Both the position numbers and the translations under genes were made by a program. Shown here piece after piece: positions 26,617 to 34,812 of a stretch of 64,000 bases of DNA. Source of the DNA: Acidobacteriota bacterium (GTDB taxonomy: Bacteria > Acidobacteriota > Vicinamibacteria > Vicinamibacterales > UBA2999); contig VFZN01000007.1 of NCBI GenBank assembly GCA_016871195.1, positions 62,001 through 126,000 on the forward strand, given 5' to 3'. The notes beneath the pieces were generated by a model, which did no database searches, had not been told where the DNA came from, and saw only the letters and a program-made list of their open reading frames with translations. The first letter of the stretch is position 1, and the number at the start of each line of letters is the position of its first letter.

Positions 26617-28475
26617 TCGGGGCGCTGCACCACGGGCAGCTGCAGGGCCCGTTCGCGGTCGAGGTCGAGCGACCCGACATGCAGCGCCAGGGGCGCGCGC
26701 ACCCACTTGTGCACCGACTGCGAGAAGAGCGTCACGAAGCGGCGGGCGTTGTCAGTACAGGTCTCGGCGGAACGATCGGGAAAGACGTCTCCCAGGGCCG
26801 CAGCCAGTTCCGACACGCCCATTTTTTCGCTGGCGTGAAGGTAGAGGCAGGCGTCGAGCACGGGAAAGGGCATCAGTTCGCGCTCGGCCTCCTGGTGGTC
26901 TGCCAGCTCAGGGCCAGGTGCGGTCGCAAGGGTCTCAGCAATGCCGTCGAATCCGAACCGGGTGCCAAGCCGTTCGAGCAGGGCGACAACCACGGTCTTC
27001 GGCAGATTGGCAATGACCGACAGGGCGCCTTCGAGATCACCCGCGAGGGTCGTGTAGCCCACGGCCTTTTCACTCATGTCGCCCGTCTGCAGGAAGAGCG
27101 CACCAGATGAGTTGGCCCAGTTCCACATGCGCTGGCCGCGAATGCGGGCCTGCACGTTCTGCCGCGTGAGTTCGGTGGGAGGCTGTCCCTCGAGCATCTG
27201 CGTGACGGCCTCGAGCTCGCGGCTGGTGGCCTCGTCGATGGGCAGTGAGCGCAGCGTGGCACCCACGGCATGTGCCAGTCGCTCGGCCGCCGTGCGGGTG
27301 GCGGCCTGCGAGTGGCGACTGGGCATGTAGAAAGTGTGCACCGGCACGCCGCCCATCAGGTGCGATGCACGCCACGCCACCAGCAGCGTCAGCATCGAAT
27401 CGCGCCCCCCGGATAGGGCCAGGCCGAGGCAGCGGAAGACGCCCGTCTTCTCGTAGTAGCTGCGCACCCCGAGCGCGAGCGCCTCAAACAGGTGGTCGAG
27501 GGCGACATCACGCGCCGACGCGGAGGGAGGCGTGGGGGCAGGCAGAAAGAAACTGCCGCCGGCCGGCGGTGGATACCGCAGGCCGCTGCGGTCGGCGCCT
27601 GACGACGTGCTGACAATCCGTGGGACGGCCTGATGCGCACGCAGGTGGTCGTCGCAGTCATTCCGCCAGGTGGTGTGTTCGCCCCGCAGGCGACGCGTGC
27701 GGTCGAGGTCGACCACCGTCGACCACTGGCCGGCGGTGAAGCGCGGGGCGTCGAACAGGCTGCGGCCGTTCTGCAGCACATATCCGCCGCCGTCGTAGAC
27801 GAGCCCGTCCTGGCCACCCACGGCATTCACGTAGACCAGGGTGCACTGCGCGTCGGCCGACCGGGTCGACAGCATTTCGTGGCGCGTGGCCTCGATGCCC
27901 ATCCGATAGGGTGATGCCGACAGATTGATGACGAGTTCAGCTCCCGAAAATGTGCGCCGGCGCATGGGCCCATCCGGCGACCAGCTGTCCTCGCACACCT
28001 CGACGGCCAGCGTCCCGAAGTCGAAGTCGAACAGGAGGTCTCCGAGGGGCACGCCCCTGGTCTGCAGCGACAGGCCTTCGCGTCCGCGCGCAAACGTTCG
28101 CCCCTCGTAAAACACGTTGTAGGTGGGCAGCTTCTCCTTGGGCACCAGGCCCAGGATGCGTCCCCGGTGCACCACGGCCGCGCAGTTGTAGACCTGGCTG
28201 TCGACAGCAGCAGCCACACCGATGACGGCCACCGTGGCCAGATCGGCCGTCTGCGCGGCAAACGCTTCGAGGGCGCGCCATTGAGCGTCGACAAAGGCCG
28301 GCCACTGCACCAGGTCTTCCGGTGGATAGCCGCCAATCGCCTGCTCGGGACCCGCCACCAGCGTGGCCCCGCTGTCCGCGGCCCGGCGCGTCAGCGTGGC
28401 GAGGGCGCGGCTATTACTGTCGACCGCACCCACGGTCGGGCTCGCGCAGAGCAGGGCCAGTTGCACAAGGCGCAT
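26604..28475 (-). CDS. nadE: Glutamine-dependent NAD+ synthetase
   Basis: 623 residues. The N-terminal nitrilase-fold glutaminase (about 1-270) supplies ammonia; Lys in PKEKLPTYN and nucleophile Cys in AVEVCEDSW are present. The C-terminal synthetase amidates deamido-NAD using the P-loop LALSGGRDSMLTLL, with SGGRDS where SGGxDS is usual. Later motifs QTGDMSEKAVGYTT and GDLEGAL are intact. First gene of an overlapping run with the SpoU and YbjN-like genes. TACGCT lies seven bases before the ATG. Confidence 0.95.
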   Translation of the reverse strand: MRLVQLALLCASPTVGAVDSNSRALATLTRRAADSGATLVAGPEQAIGGYPPEDLVQWPAFVDAQWRALEAFAAQTADLATVAVIGVAAAVDSQVYNCAAVVHRGRILGLVPKEKLPTYNVFYEGRTFARGREGLSLQTRGVPLGDLLFDFDFGTLAVEVCEDSWSPDGPMRRRTFSGAELVINLSASPYRMGIEATRHEMLSTRSADAQCTLVYVNAVGGQDGLVYDGGGYVLQNGRSLFDAPRFTAGQWSTVVDLDRTRRLRGEHTTWRNDCDDHLRAHQAVPRIVSTSSGADRSGLRYPPPAGGSFFLPAPTPPSASARDVALDHLFEALALGVRSYYEKTGVFRCLGLALSGGRDSMLTLLVAWRASHLMGGVPVHTFYMPSRHSQAATRTAAERLAHAVGATLRSLPIDEATSRELEAVTQMLEGQPPTELTRQNVQARIRGQRMWNWANSSGALFLQTGDMSEKAVGYTTLAGDLEGALSVIANLPKTVVVALLERLGTRFGFDGIAETLATAPGPELADHQEAERELMPFPVLDACLYLHASEKMGVSELAAALGDVFPDRSAETCTDNARRFVTLFSQSVHKWVRAPLALHVGSLDLDRERALQLPVVQRPEWHQ

Positions 28476-28482
28476 TGGCCCA

Positions 28483-28488
28483 AGCGTA
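28483..28488 (-). promoter_or_regulatory. Predicted -10 (TACGCT) of nadE
   Basis: TACGCT on the minus strand ends seven bases before the nadE ATG, again the leaderless geometry. It is a weak consensus match; support comes mainly from repetition of the pattern in the window. Confidence 0.35.
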
Positions 28489-28544
28489 CAACACCGGACC
28501 CGTGTCCACGAACCGCAGCACGAGTCGGCGGCGTCTAACGCCCC

Positions 28545-28949
28545 ATGGATCTCCTCAAACAGTGGGCGGCCGGCATGGCAGCGTTCCTGGCGGTCGACCT
28601 GCTTTGGATCGGGTTCGTGGCCAACGGCTTCTACCGGCGGGAGATCGGTACGCTGCTGAGGACCGACGGCGATCGCCTGGCGCCGCTCTGGCTCCCGGCC
28701 ATCCTCCTGTATGTCTCCGTGGTCATCGGTCTCATGGTCTTCGCCTTGCCACGGGCCCGAACAGGCGCTCTCGCCGAGACAATGTTTTACTCCGCCCTCT
28801 TCGGCGTCATCGGATACGGCGTCTACGACCTCACCAACTACTCGACGATGCAGGGCTTTCCCCTGAAGGTCTGTGTCGTCGATATGGTCTGGGGCGGGGT
28901 CGTCTGCAGCCTTACCGGGGCGGCGCTGTGGTGGGCCCGGCCGGCGTAG
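28545..28949 (+). CDS. DUF2177-family integral membrane protein
   Basis: 134 residues with four TM segments. The DUF2177 pattern is visible: FLAVDLLWIGFVANGFYR at the N-terminus, FYSALFGVIGYGVYDLTNYSTM in the middle and VVDMVWGGVVCS near the end. Function of the family is unknown. The last 38 bases overlap the end of the convergent LOG-family gene. Confidence 0.85.
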   Translation: MDLLKQWAAGMAAFLAVDLLWIGFVANGFYRREIGTLLRTDGDRLAPLWLPAILLYVSVVIGLMVFALPRARTGALAETMFYSALFGVIGYGVYDLTNYSTMQGFPLKVCVVDMVWGGVVCSLTGAALWWARPA

Positions 28950-29706
28950 TCGACCGGCCTCCTTCGCCGAGCAGCACGCTGGGCGTCGGGCGGCGGCGCG
29001 TCAGCCGGAAGCGCTCGACGGCGTTGCGCTCGAGGTGCGCCATCGCGTCGTCGACCGAGTCGGTGACCAGCATCAGGTCCATGTCGTGCGACGAGGCCGT
29101 GCCTTCCGCTTCCATTCTCCGGAACATCTCCAGCAGGGGAGCCCAGTAGGCTGTGCCCATCAGCACGACGGGGAATTGTTCGATCTTCCGCGTCTGGATG
29201 AGGGTCAGTGCCTCGCCGAGTTCGTCAAGGGTGCCGAAGCCCCCGGGCAGCACGACAAATGCATAGGAATACTTGAGCAGCAGCACCTTCCTCACGAAGA
29301 AGTAATGGCACTCTACCCACTCGTCCAGGTAGGGATTGGGCTTCTGCTCAAAGGGCAGCACGATGTTGCAGCCAACCGAACGACCGCCAGATTCGCGGGC
29401 GCCGCGATTGGCTCCCTCCATGACGCCGCCTCCGCCACCAGTCAGCGTGGTGAACCCGAGGCGGCTCAGGCCCGCGCCAACCTGCCGTGCCAGTTCGTAA
29501 TGGGGATGTCCCGCGGCAAACCGCGCCGAGCCGAAGACCGTGACGCAGGGACCGACAAAGTGCAGGGTGCGGAAGCCGCGCAGAAAGTCGCCCGCCGTTC
29601 GCAGCAGCATCATCAGTTCACGCAGGCGTGACTGAGGGCCCTCGAGAAAGACGGTTTCAGTCTGGTGGTCCGACGGCGGCAAGTGAGGAGGACGCGTGGG
29701 TTCCAT
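28912..29706 (-). CDS. LOG/TIGR00730-family nucleotide phosphoribohydrolase
   Basis: 264 residues from ATG 29706; the upstream frame is antisense to the TonB receptor gene. Rossmann-like lysine-decarboxylase-like fold with signature motifs GGGGGVMEGANRGA and VLPGGFGTLDELGEAL. Members cleave ribose 5-phosphate from nucleotides (cytokinin activation in plants, purine/pyrimidine nucleotide nucleosidase in bacteria). The C-terminal 12 codons overlap the DUF2177 gene tail to tail. Confidence 0.9.
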   Translation of the reverse strand: MEPTRPPHLPPSDHQTETVFLEGPQSRLRELMMLLRTAGDFLRGFRTLHFVGPCVTVFGSARFAAGHPHYELARQVGAGLSRLGFTTLTGGGGGVMEGANRGARESGGRSVGCNIVLPFEQKPNPYLDEWVECHYFFVRKVLLLKYSYAFVVLPGGFGTLDELGEALTLIQTRKIEQFPVVLMGTAYWAPLLEMFRRMEAEGTASSHDMDLMLVTDSVDDAMAHLERNAVERFRLTRRRPTPSVLLGEGGRSTTPAGPTTAPPR

Positions 29707-29735
29707 GGCGGTGCGTGACGCGGTGATGCTTAAGG

Positions 29736-29741
29736 TAGAGT
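29736..29741 (+). promoter_or_regulatory. Predicted -10 (TAGAGT) of the TonB-receptor gene
   Basis: TAGAGT ends eight bases before ATG 29750, the start that fits the signal peptide. No Shine-Dalgarno sequence is visible. Leaderless geometry. Confidence 0.45.
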
Positions 29742-29749
29742 GTAGCCGT

Positions 29750-31963
29750 ATGGCTCTTCGTGCACTATTGGTGATGGTGGTGTGGGTGGCAGAGACGTTA
29801 GCGGTATCTGCCTTTGCGCAGGTACTCCCCGCAGGCCTCAAGGGTACCGTCATTGATGTCTCTGGGCTGGCGGTGCCGGGGGTGGAAGTCACCGGTCGCA
29901 CCGCGCAGGGGCAGACGATGGTCGTGACCACTGACGCGGATGGACGGTTCGCCTTCGAGGTGGCCGTGGTGTCGGTCACGGCCGTGTCCGATGGCTTCGC
30001 ACCGACCGTGGTCGACAGTCCCGCGGACGGCGCACGCCTCGTACTTCGCCCGGCCGGTATTGCCGACACGGTGGTGGTCACCGCGACCCGCGGCGCCGAG
30101 CGGTTGCCGAATGCCTCCAGTGCCACGGTCGTGACGTCGGCCGAACTGGCGAATATTGCCGCAGGGGCGCTGGACGACGTGCTGCGATCGACGCCGGGCT
30201 TCAGTCTGTTCCGGCGCAGCTCGTCGCGCGTGGCCAACCCCACGACTCAGGGGGTGACACTCCGTGGTGTGTCGGGCTCGGGTGCCAGTCGCACCCTCGT
30301 GCTGGCCGACGGCGTTCCCCTGAACGATCCGTTCGGCAGTTGGGTGTACTGGAACCGCGTGCCGCAGGCCTCGGTCGACCGGGTGGAAGTGGTTCGCGGT
30401 GCCGCCGGAGACCTCTATGGGGCCAATGCGCTGGCGGGCGTCATTCAGGTGATCACGTTTGAACCCACGCGGACCCGGGCACGCGCCACGCTCGAAGGCG
30501 GCAGTCTTAGCACGGCGCGCGGGTCGTTCTTCGGCAGCCTGGAGCGCGACGGATGGGCGGCGTCCACGGCATACGAAGCCAACCGTACCGATGGGGCATA
30601 CGTCGTGGGCTCTGAGGTCAGAGGGCCGGTGGATACGCGTGCCGACAGCGATTACCAGAGTGGTGTCGTCACCGCCGGTCGCCAGGGCAACGGCTGGACT
30701 GTGTGGTTGAACGGGGCCCTCTACAGTGAAGACCGCGGCAACGGCACACCCGCGCAGGTCAACAGCACCGACTGGCAGCAGCTGTCGCTCACCTCCAGCG
30801 GCAATCTGGCCGGCGGGGCGTGGCGGGCGCAGGCGGCCAGTAGCCGCCAGGACTACTACCAGACTTTCACTGCCGTGACGGCGACGCGCACCTCCGAGCG
30901 CCTGACCACCGAGCAGACCACCGACACCGACTTCCGTGGCGCCGGGATGCAGTGGACGCGTGCGGTTGGACGCACCACCCTTGTGGCGGGGGCGGATGCG
31001 CAGCGGACGGCATCGACCGTCGAAGAGTTCCGGTACTCCACCACCAACGTACGCAGCGGGCCGTTCTTCGCAGGTGGGGTGCAGCAGGGGCTGGGCGGCT
31101 ACGTCCGCACGAGCACGCCGCTGGCCGACGCGCTGACGCTCGACCTCGGCGCCCGTCTCGACTGGTGGGGGTCGACGCCGACTGATACGGCGCTGCCGGA
31201 CAAGTCGGTGGTGTTCGCCAGCCCGCGGGCGGCCATGGCCTACAGGGTCGGGCGCTATGCCCTGCAGGGCGCAGCCTACCGAGCCTATCGTCCGCCGACG
31301 CTCAACGAGCTGCATCGCGGGTTCCGCGTGGGAAACGCGGTCACCAATCCCAATCCGCTGCTCGACCCCGAAACGCTGACTGGCGTCGAGGGCGGGGCAC
31401 TCGGGACCTGGCGCTGGGGCTCTGCCCGCGTCACCGGGTTTGCCAATCTGCTCGACGGGGCGGTGGCGAATATCACGCTGTCATCGACCAGCATGCAGAT
31501 CACGCGCGAGCGTCGGAATTCGGATGCGATTCGTGCCCTCGGGTTCGAGATGGAAGCCGATGCCCGGCTGACGCAGACGCTTTCGGTCAACGGACAGCTC
31601 GTGCTCACCTCCAGTCACTTCCGCGGCTCGGTGGCGACGCCGGCCATTGAGGGCAATCGCGTACCGCAAGTACCGGCGGTGCAGGGCGGCCTCGGACTGA
31701 CCTGGACCGACCCTCGCCTCGCCACCCTGGCGGTGCAGGCGCGGTTCAGCGGCCGACAGTTCGACGATGATCTGAACGCGTTTCAGCTGAACAGCTTCGG
31801 CGTGGTCGACGCACAGGTCAGCCGCACGGTGCTGCACGGCGTCGTGGGCTTCGTGTCGGTCGAGAACATCTTCAACGTCGATTACGATGCCGGCCGCACA
31901 CCGATTCGCCTGATCGGCTGGCCGCGTACCGTGCGCGTCGGTATCAGGCTGGCCGTGCGGTAG
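29750..31963 (+). CDS. TonB-dependent outer-membrane receptor
   Basis: 737 residues. Signal peptide LLVMVVWVAETLAVSAFAQ, then a carboxypeptidase-regulatory-like beta-sandwich (about 25-95: LKGTVIDVSGLAVPGVEVTG), a plug domain (about 100-225) with TLRGVSGSGASRTLVLADGV and VEVVRGAAGDLYGANA, and a 22-strand barrel to the C-terminal VRVGIRLAVR. Imports an unidentified ligand (siderophore, cobalamin or glycan) using TonB energy. No transporter partner gene is adjacent. Confidence 0.93.
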   Translation: MALRALLVMVVWVAETLAVSAFAQVLPAGLKGTVIDVSGLAVPGVEVTGRTAQGQTMVVTTDADGRFAFEVAVVSVTAVSDGFAPTVVDSPADGARLVLRPAGIADTVVVTATRGAERLPNASSATVVTSAELANIAAGALDDVLRSTPGFSLFRRSSSRVANPTTQGVTLRGVSGSGASRTLVLADGVPLNDPFGSWVYWNRVPQASVDRVEVVRGAAGDLYGANALAGVIQVITFEPTRTRARATLEGGSLSTARGSFFGSLERDGWAASTAYEANRTDGAYVVGSEVRGPVDTRADSDYQSGVVTAGRQGNGWTVWLNGALYSEDRGNGTPAQVNSTDWQQLSLTSSGNLAGGAWRAQAASSRQDYYQTFTAVTATRTSERLTTEQTTDTDFRGAGMQWTRAVGRTTLVAGADAQRTASTVEEFRYSTTNVRSGPFFAGGVQQGLGGYVRTSTPLADALTLDLGARLDWWGSTPTDTALPDKSVVFASPRAAMAYRVGRYALQGAAYRAYRPPTLNELHRGFRVGNAVTNPNPLLDPETLTGVEGGALGTWRWGSARVTGFANLLDGAVANITLSSTSMQITRERRNSDAIRALGFEMEADARLTQTLSVNGQLVLTSSHFRGSVATPAIEGNRVPQVPAVQGGLGLTWTDPRLATLAVQARFSGRQFDDDLNAFQLNSFGVVDAQVSRTVLHGVVGFVSVENIFNVDYDAGRTPIRLIGWPRTVRVGIRLAVR

Positions 31964-31991
31964 GCGCTGCGGCGGGTTGAGAGCGCAACGC

Positions 31992-33005
31992 GTGCACGGT
32001 CCTCGCCCCGCCCGTCCATTCGCGGTCGTGCGCGTCAGCGACAGAGGGCGGTCGGCCATCGACCACCTCGCCGCGTGGCTCACGGCCGAATATCCCGACG
32101 CGGGTGTGTCGAGGTCCGCCGTGCGCCAGCTGGTGATGGCCGGACAGGTGCGGTTGAACGGACGGGGCCTGCGTGCTCCTGGGGCGCCGCTCATGCCCGG
32201 CGACCGGCTCGAGTGGATGTGTGACCCGACCACGGCCGCACGGCCTCAGGCCGAACCCGCCTCGCCTATTCCCATCCTGTTCGACGATGCCCATCTGATC
32301 GCGGTCGACAAGCCGTCGGGGCTGACCATGCATGCCACTGCCGACCCGGTCCGCCCGACGCTGGTCGGGGTGCTGGCTCGCCAGATTGGCTGTGCCGAGG
32401 ATGCGCTCGGCGTCCATCAGCGACTGGATACGGGCACGTCGGGTGTGGTGGTCTTCGGCCGAACTCCCGAAGCGAATCGCGGTCTCTCGCAGCAGTTCAC
32501 ACACCGGCGGGTACAGAAGACCTATCTGGCCGTCGCCGATGCCAGGAGGCGACCCGACTGCCGCCCGGGGCACGCCTGGCTCGATGCGAGACCGCTGCGC
32601 AAGCGGGGCGCGGGACGTGCGGCGCGCGTCGACGTGGACCTGACCCACGGCGCCCCGGCGGAAACCCATGTGCGGGTGCTCGTGCGACAGGATGACCGTG
32701 TGCTGCTCGAGGCGCGGCCCGTGACCGGGCTCACGCATCAGTTCCGCGCCCATCTGGCGGCAGCGCAGTTGCCGATTCTGGGCGACCTTGCCTACGGCTG
32801 GCGCGGATCCCCCGGGCGATTGCGCCTGCATGCCGCTCGCCCGGCGTTGCAGCATCCGGTGACACAGGAGCCTCTCGTCTTCGAGGCGCCGGTGCCACCC
32901 GAGTTCGATTTGCGCACGGGAGGACGCACCGGGGACCGGCAGCGGCCGCTACGCGTCCCAACGGGTGGCCGGAGAGGCCGTCCTGATCGGGAACGTCCAC
33001 GATGA
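31992..33005 (+). CDS. RluA-family RNA pseudouridine synthase (S4 domain)
   Basis: About 337 residues. N-terminal S4 RNA-binding segment (SRSAVRQLVMAGQVRLNG), then the catalytic domain with LIAVDKPSGLTMHA and the active-site loop HQRLDTGTSGVVVF containing the catalytic Asp. Starts are uncertain: GTG 31992, TTG 31977 or GTG 32028. The C-terminus carries an Arg-rich tail. The stop overlaps the DCC gene in ATGA. Target site on rRNA or tRNA unknown. Confidence 0.85.
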   Translation: MHGPRPARPFAVVRVSDRGRSAIDHLAAWLTAEYPDAGVSRSAVRQLVMAGQVRLNGRGLRAPGAPLMPGDRLEWMCDPTTAARPQAEPASPIPILFDDAHLIAVDKPSGLTMHATADPVRPTLVGVLARQIGCAEDALGVHQRLDTGTSGVVVFGRTPEANRGLSQQFTHRRVQKTYLAVADARRRPDCRPGHAWLDARPLRKRGAGRAARVDVDLTHGAPAETHVRVLVRQDDRVLLEARPVTGLTHQFRAHLAAAQLPILGDLAYGWRGSPGRLRLHAARPALQHPVTQEPLVFEAPVPPEFDLRTGGRTGDRQRPLRVPTGGRRGRPDRERPR

Positions 33006-33409
33006 CACGCGACACTCACGGGATTGTGCTGTTCGATGGCACGTGCGGGTTCTGCGAAGGCGCTGTTCGCTTCATCGTCACTCGCGACAGGGCGGGTTAC
33101 TTCCGGTTTGCCCCTGCGCAGTGGCCCCAGGCGGTCGAGGTGCTGGCCCAGCACGGCCTGTCGCGGGAAGCCACCAGGAGCCTGGTGCTGATTGAAGGCG
33201 ACCGGGTGTGGCTGCGGTCAACCGCCTCGCTGCGCATTGCGGCCCGGCTCGGTTGGCCGTGGAAGGCGGCGGCATGGCTGCTCGTCATTCCGGCACCCAT
33301 TCGCGATATTGGCTACCGCATCATCGCCGCGCTGCGGCATCGGCTTGCGGGGCGGTCAGACGCCTGCACGCTGCCGCCGCCCGAGCTGAAGGGCCGCCTG
33401 CTCGCCTGA
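33002..33409 (+). CDS. DCC-family thiol-disulfide oxidoreductase (DUF393)
   Basis: 135 residues with the defining DGTCGFC motif near the N-terminus (IVLFDGTCGFCEGAV), a short thioredoxin-like fold and a later hydrophobic segment (AAAWLLVIPAPIRDIGY). Redox role is predicted from the CxxC; the partner is unknown. Translationally coupled to the pseudouridine synthase. Convergent with msrA five bases downstream. Confidence 0.87.
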   Translation: MTRDTHGIVLFDGTCGFCEGAVRFIVTRDRAGYFRFAPAQWPQAVEVLAQHGLSREATRSLVLIEGDRVWLRSTASLRIAARLGWPWKAAAWLLVIPAPIRDIGYRIIAALRHRLAGRSDACTLPPPELKGRLLA

Positions 33410-33414
33410 CTTTC

Positions 33415-34017
33415 TCAATGGTGGCCTGGCTGGCGCGTCAGCAGGTGCCCGTAGGCGTCCGCGAGGGCATCGACCTTGGGCTGCGATACGAACAGGATGT
33501 AGGGATTGGCAGGATTCCGCGACGCGTAATTTTGGTGATAGTCCTCGGCCGGATACAGGACATCGAGGGGCTCCAGTGTCGTCACAATCGGGCTGCCAAA
33601 CACGCCGGCCTCGTCGAGTTGCGCGATGTACCGCGCTGCGACCTCACGCTGCACGTCTGAATGGTAGAAGATGGCCGACCGGTACTGGCGGCCCCAGTCA
33701 TTCCCCTGACGATTGAGCTGGGTGGGGTCGTGGGCCGCGCCCAAGAACACCTGCAGAAGCGTGCCCAGACTGACCACCGATGAGTCGTAGGTGATCTCGA
33801 CGACCTCGGCGTGCGAGGTGATGCCGGCACAGACGGCCTGATAGGTCGCCGTGGCCGCCGTGCCGCCGGCGTAGCCTGACCGCACGCCGGTGACGCCCGT
33901 GACCCGAAGGAAGACCGCCTCGACACACCAGAAGCAGCCGCCGCCCACGACCAGGCGGGCGGGCGACGGGTCATCGGCTGGCGATAGATCGAACAGCGGG
34001 GGGGGCAGCGTCCTCAT
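33415..34017 (-). CDS. msrA: Peptide-methionine (S)-S-oxide reductase
   Basis: About 200 residues. Reduces methionine-S-sulfoxide in proteins. The catalytic motif GGGCFWCVEAVF is complete, followed by VRSGYAGG, the substrate region and EDYHQNY. Starts at 34017 or 34026 (MESMRTL) are both possible; 34017 has GGAG three bases upstream, 34026 none. No MsrB domain is fused. Confidence 0.95.
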   Translation of the reverse strand: MRTLPPPLFDLSPADDPSPARLVVGGGCFWCVEAVFLRVTGVTGVRSGYAGGTAATATYQAVCAGITSHAEVVEITYDSSVVSLGTLLQVFLGAAHDPTQLNRQGNDWGRQYRSAIFYHSDVQREVAARYIAQLDEAGVFGSPIVTTLEPLDVLYPAEDYHQNYASRNPANPYILFVSQPKVDALADAYGHLLTRQPGHH

Positions 34018-34075
34018 GGACTCCATTAGAAACCAGTTTGAGAGTGCCGTATCATGTCGGACGAAAGAGGTGCAG

Positions 34076-34660
34076 ATGACGCGACGGGCCATGGGATTGG
34101 AAATCATGCTGGTGATGGCCATGGCGACGGCGGCCGGGGCGCAGACCGTGGGCAGGGAGGCGCAGATGGTACAGGCCGTGCTGGCCGCCCCTGAGGACCG
34201 ACGGCCTGGGGCGATGGTGCTCGGCTTCGAGAACGGTGCCATCGTCCCGCTCAGGCAGGGGACCAACGACCTGGTGTGCCTGGCCGATAACCCGGCGACG
34301 CCGGGCTTCAGCGTGGCCTGCTACCACCGCGACCTCGAGCCGTTTATGGCGCGCGGGCGTGAGCTGACGGCACAGGGCGTCACTGAAGACAAGGTCCGCG
34401 ACCAGACGCGGTACGACGAAATCAAGGCCGGCACGCTGCCGATGTCGCGCGAGCCGCGGATGCTCTACGTGATGACCGGCAAGTCTATCGATGCGGCGGG
34501 GAACGTCGACGGGGCCTACACCCGGTGGGTGGTCTACGTGCCGTTTGCGACGGGCGAGATGCTCGGGCTGGCGACGAGGCCGGCCGGTCCCGGGGTGCCA
34601 TGGTTGATGGACCCCGGTACCGGAGGGGCGCACATCATGATCAGTCCGCCTCGGCCCTGA
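34076..34660 (+). CDS. Secreted protein of unknown function (194 aa)
   Basis: Signal peptide GLEIMLVMAMATAAGAQ is followed by a soluble domain with no motif I recognise. Features: FENGAIVPLRQGTNDLVC, a Cys pair (CLADN, ACYHRD) that could form a disulfide, and a C-terminal PWLMDPGTGGAHIMI. The start at 34076 has AAGAGG six bases upstream. Divergent from msrA. I recall similar unnamed secreted proteins in Acidobacteriota, without a function. Confidence 0.65.
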   Translation: MTRRAMGLEIMLVMAMATAAGAQTVGREAQMVQAVLAAPEDRRPGAMVLGFENGAIVPLRQGTNDLVCLADNPATPGFSVACYHRDLEPFMARGRELTAQGVTEDKVRDQTRYDEIKAGTLPMSREPRMLYVMTGKSIDAAGNVDGAYTRWVVYVPFATGEMLGLATRPAGPGVPWLMDPGTGGAHIMISPPRP

Positions 34661-34734
34661 GTCGAGCGGGCAGGCGAGACAGTCGGTGACACGCGGAGGC
34701 AACAAAATTCCCCGCGCTGGCCCCTGAACAGTTC

Positions 34735-34740
34735 CATAAT
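34735..34740 (+). promoter_or_regulatory. Predicted -10 (CATAAT) of the DUF1592 operon
   Basis: CATAAT matches five of six to consensus. A transcript beginning about 34747 would start just before the hairpin at 34750-34794. No recognisable -35. Confidence 0.4.
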
Positions 34741-34749
34741 GACCAGACG

Positions 34750-34794
34750 GTGAAGTGTCACAGGCTGGCTCCGGTCGAGGGCCTGCCACTTCAC
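34750..34794 (+). promoter_or_regulatory. Leader hairpin before the DUF1592 gene
   Basis: Arms GTGAAGTG and CACTTCAC (8 bp, extendable by one flanking G-C pair) enclose a second 5-bp stem CAGGC/GCCTG, separated by a 3-by-1 internal loop and capped by a 15-base loop. It lies at the predicted 5' end of the mRNA; GGGAG and the ATG follow 8 to 18 bases later. It could protect the 5' end or regulate translation. No known riboswitch class is recognised. Confidence 0.55.
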
Positions 34795-34812
34795 CCTTCA
34801 CGGGAGCGTGGC

